Shown in pieces: positions 62,189-64,000 of a stretch of 64,000 nucleotides of DNA. The position numbers were made by a program, and so were the translations under genes. Origin of the DNA: Candidatus Gastranaerophilales bacterium (GTDB lineage Bacteria; Cyanobacteriota; Vampirovibrionia; Gastranaerophilales; Gastranaerophilaceae). Numbering within the stretch: the stretch's first letter is position 1; every line of letters starts with the position of its first letter. Location: positions 111,763-175,762 of the forward strand of contig CALUPF010000028.1 in the NCBI GenBank assembly GCA_944322545.1, written 5' to 3'. Under the pieces are notes generated by a model. That model searched no databases and was not told the origin of the DNA. It saw only the letters and a list, made by a program, of their open reading frames with translations.

Positions 62189-62548
62189 CTATTTTCTTCT
62201 GAAAAGATTGAAAGCTGTTTGAAAACCTTTGAAAAATCCGCCTGAAACTTTGCTGAATCCTCCAACTAACAAAGTTGAAAAGCCAAGGATTGTTGTGACA
62301 AGTTTTTTAAGAGTGTTAACTTGGCCTTCAGCTGTTTTGATAATTGCATTAACTTTCTCCATTGAAGTTTTTGCTTCTTCAATTAGAGGTTTTATTTCCT
62401 CGTTAATCATTACAGTTGTTTCATTTGCATTTTTAGCTAGAACTTTTAATTCAATTAAAAGTTTGACAAGATAAACTGAAACAGTTGCAATAGCTGCAAT
62501 AAGTACAAAAATTAATAAAATAATACTAAATTCAAGAATGCTTGACAT
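62189..62548 (-). CDS. DUF948-like membrane protein
   Basis: 119 residues. N-terminal membrane helix (FSIILLIFVLIAAIATVSVYLV), an extended coiled-coil-like region with NANETTVMINEEIKPLIEEAKTSMEKVNAIIKTAEGQV, and a Gly/Phe-rich C-terminus. This pattern is typical of DUF948 proteins, which often neighbour YtxH genes. SD TTAGGAG. Starts 13 bases after the upstream YtxH gene ends. Function unknown. Confidence 0.75.
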   Translation of the reverse strand: MSSILEFSIILLIFVLIAAIATVSVYLVKLLIELKVLAKNANETTVMINEEIKPLIEEAKTSMEKVNAIIKTAEGQVNTLKKLVTTILGFSTLLVGGFSKVSGGFFKGFQTAFNLFRRK

Positions 62549-62561
62549 ATAAATCTCCTAA

Positions 62562-62873
62562 TTAATTGAAGTCATAAGACTTGTCTTCTTTTTCTTTTGC
62601 TTTAGCCATTTGTTTAGCTTTGATGTGTTCATTGATTTTATTGTATTGTTTTTCTAGTTTGTATTTCATCATATCCAATGATTCAAGAGCTTGTTTTTTA
62701 GCTTCTTTGATTTCTGGTGCATGTTTTTGAGCAAAGTCGTTAACAAAGTTTTTAACGTCTTCTCTTGTTTCTTCTCCTGATTTAGGTGCGTATAAAATAG
62801 CAGCTACAACACCACCTACGACACCTGCTAAAAGCCCTAAACCAAAGCTTATAGAATTATCTTCTTTTGACAT
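62562..62873 (-). CDS. YtxH-domain membrane protein
   Basis: 103 residues. Gly-rich membrane helix (LGLLAGVVGGVVAAILYAP) followed by KSGEETREDV, then a long charged helix rich in Lys and Glu. Same family as the 86-residue protein downstream. SD AAGGAG. First gene of the three-gene set. Confidence 0.85.
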   Translation of the reverse strand: MSKEDNSISFGLGLLAGVVGGVVAAILYAPKSGEETREDVKNFVNDFAQKHAPEIKEAKKQALESLDMMKYKLEKQYNKINEHIKAKQMAKAKEKEDKSYDFN

Positions 62874-62992
62874 AATTTTCTCCTTATTAGTATTAGTCTA
62901 TTGAAAATAGTATATCATTATTTTAGTTTTTTTACACTACTACCTTGGTTTAATAGCAAAAATTTTTTTTTATGATTGTTTAGAAAATTACT

Positions 62993-63784
62993 ATGATACA
63001 AAATATTTCTTTTAACCGTTCGTTTTATAATAATTTTTCTAATAAACATTTTCAATCCCCCAGTTTTGGGACCACAAATCGGATTTATGAAACTGAAAAT
63101 GGTGATACGATTGGATGTAATAGCTGGCTTTTTAGAAATGATATAGATTGGAAAAGGTTAGCTAAGTATGAAATTAGCCATTTTGCTTCAAAAGATAAGG
63201 TTAATATCGTTATGTTTGCTGCTTCAGATGGTTCTGAGGGCTATTCGAAGATAATTTCACTGTTTGAAGCTTTTGATTTTTACGAAAAAGAAAAAGCTCA
63301 AAAGTTTTTTCCTATTATTGCTTACGACATAGATGATGAAATTATTGCAAAGGCAAGAAGTGGTCTTATAAATACTTGTATGGAAGATAGAATGAATCTT
63401 CAAATCCATTCTGAAAATTATGAAGATTATTTTTCTCATACTGCCGAAAACTTGGAAATATCTTCTGATACTGATTTATATAGAAAAAAGACTTTAAAAG
63501 CCAAAAGTGTTTTGACTGACAATATTCGATTTAATAAAGGCGATATGTTTGAAAAAATACAAACAATAAAAGATGATTCGAATACAATTTTGATGTGTAG
63601 GAATATTTTGGGCTATTTTGAAGATGAAAAAATTGAAAAGTTTATAAAACTAGCTTCGCAAAATTTGAAAACTGGCAGTTTATTTGTAATTGGTGATCAT
63701 GATACACAACTTACAGATGTTAAAAGTATTATGAATAAATACGGTTTTGAGGAAGTTATGAAAAATGTTTATAAAAAAGCTTGA
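62993..63784 (+). CDS. CheR-like SAM methyltransferase domain protein with N-terminal PSFGT motif
   Basis: 263 residues. The first 30 residues contain NISFNRSF and SPSFGTTN, S-F-x-G-type motifs shared with other unfamiliar proteins here. The rest aligns with the CheR catalytic fold: SWLFRNDIDW, ASDGSEGYSKIISL (motif I, where CheR has a GEExYS segment), IIAYDIDDEIIAKARSG, NIRFNKGDMFEKI and ILMCRNILGYFEDEKIEKFIKLA. The N-terminal CheR subdomain is missing and no chemotaxis genes are nearby. A protein methyltransferase is likely, but probably not for chemoreceptors. Confidence 0.72.
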   Translation: MIQNISFNRSFYNNFSNKHFQSPSFGTTNRIYETENGDTIGCNSWLFRNDIDWKRLAKYEISHFASKDKVNIVMFAASDGSEGYSKIISLFEAFDFYEKEKAQKFFPIIAYDIDDEIIAKARSGLINTCMEDRMNLQIHSENYEDYFSHTAENLEISSDTDLYRKKTLKAKSVLTDNIRFNKGDMFEKIQTIKDDSNTILMCRNILGYFEDEKIEKFIKLASQNLKTGSLFVIGDHDTQLTDVKSIMNKYGFEEVMKNVYKKA

Positions 63785-63825
63785 AAAAGAATCATTTTGC
63801 TGATATAGTTGCTATACAAGCAAAT

Positions 63826-63902
63826 GGCGGGTATCGTCAAGTGGTCAAGACCTCGGATTGTGGTTCCGATATGCATGGGTTCGAATCCCATTACCCGCCC
63901 CA
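63826..63902 (+). tRNA. tRNA-His (anticodon GUG)
   Basis: Complete cloverleaf with the His-specific extra G at -1 paired to C73, acceptor GCGGGTA/TACCCGC, anticodon arm TCGGA-TTGTGGT-TCCGA, T-loop TTCGAAT, and encoded CCA. A T-run follows at 63903-63908. Confidence 0.96.
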
Positions 63903-63915
63903 TTTTTTAGAAGTG

Positions 63916-64000
63916 ATGTTAGAGAATTTTCGAAGTAAAGGGTATTATAAATTTGGCGGTGTTATTTCTTGGATTATAGCACCGTTAGCTTTGTATTGTA
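63916..64000 (+). CDS. Start of an ORF truncated by the window edge
   Basis: ATG 63916 opens a frame with no stop to the end of the window (28 codons, beginning MLENFRSKGYYKFGGV, then a hydrophobic ISWIIAPLALYC). No SD is visible and GTG 63913 is an alternative. It could be the N-terminus of a membrane protein; too short to identify. Confidence 0.35.
   Translation, partial: MLENFRSKGYYKFGGVISWIIAPLALYC

Overview
The window is AT-rich, gene-dense bacterial chromosome from a diderm (Gram-negative type) organism. Evidence for an outer membrane is direct: lipid A genes (lpxI, lpxB), LPS-transport genes (lptC, lptA), a large autotransporter and an O-antigen/capsule-type glycan cluster. LL-diaminopimelate aminotransferase, pyrophosphate-dependent phosphofructokinase, a GH13 enzyme and several unfamiliar proteins with short N-terminal S-F-x-G/A motifs fit best with an uncultured gut member of the Gastranaerophilales (Vampirovibrionia, formerly Melainabacteria). 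That placement is inferred from gene content and was not tested by a search.

Layout. 1-16667: a plus-strand glycan cluster with two UDP-galactopyranose mutases, GalE, three GT2 glycosyltransferases, a DUF4422-GT8-DUF616 fusion, a nucleotide-sugar epimerase, a DUF4422 protein, two methyltransferases, a GT8-TupA-like fusion and UDP-glucose dehydrogenase. Together these would supply and polymerise galactofuranose and uronic acid residues. 16707-25142: ybaK, dapL, a tRNA-Gln with a duplicated 3' end, small lineage-type proteins, pfp and dgt. 25144-30122: ldcA, dnaX, hpf and a secreted GH13 protein; hpf and the GH13 gene diverge from promoters that appear to share one palindromic -35 box. 30112-35137: a minus-strand envelope operon (lpxI-lpxB-two half-size CHR transporters-sugar-binding protein-MpaA-like amidase). 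35240-39192: xerC, a PfkB kinase and lptC-lptA. 39327-41322: a RelA/SpoT-like nucleotidyltransferase protein with a large insertion, followed by a small partner gene. 41329-45292: mnmA, an unknown gene and gcvPB, then a second unknown. 45442-50133: a 1563-residue Pmp-repeat autotransporter. 50222-56660: the yceD-rpmF-plsX-fabHDG-acpP-fabF ribosome/fatty-acid block. 56728-64000: gdhA, a FAD oxidoreductase, an HExxH protein, YtxH/DUF948 membrane proteins, a CheR-like methyltransferase, tRNA-His and a truncated ORF.

The strongest candidates for undescribed biology are the RelA/SpoT-like protein and its neighbour (39327-41322), the ATLF-like HExxH protein (59698-61728), the shared-hexamer divergent promoters of hpf and the amylase-like gene (28460-28511), the S-F-x-G N-terminal motif shared by unrelated proteins, a 64-residue cysteine protein ending in a beta-clamp-type motif, and a group of genes whose -10 box lies so close to the start codon that their mRNAs should be leaderless. 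No CRISPR array, IS element, prophage or replication origin was seen. No stretch longer than 300 bases lacks a gene.
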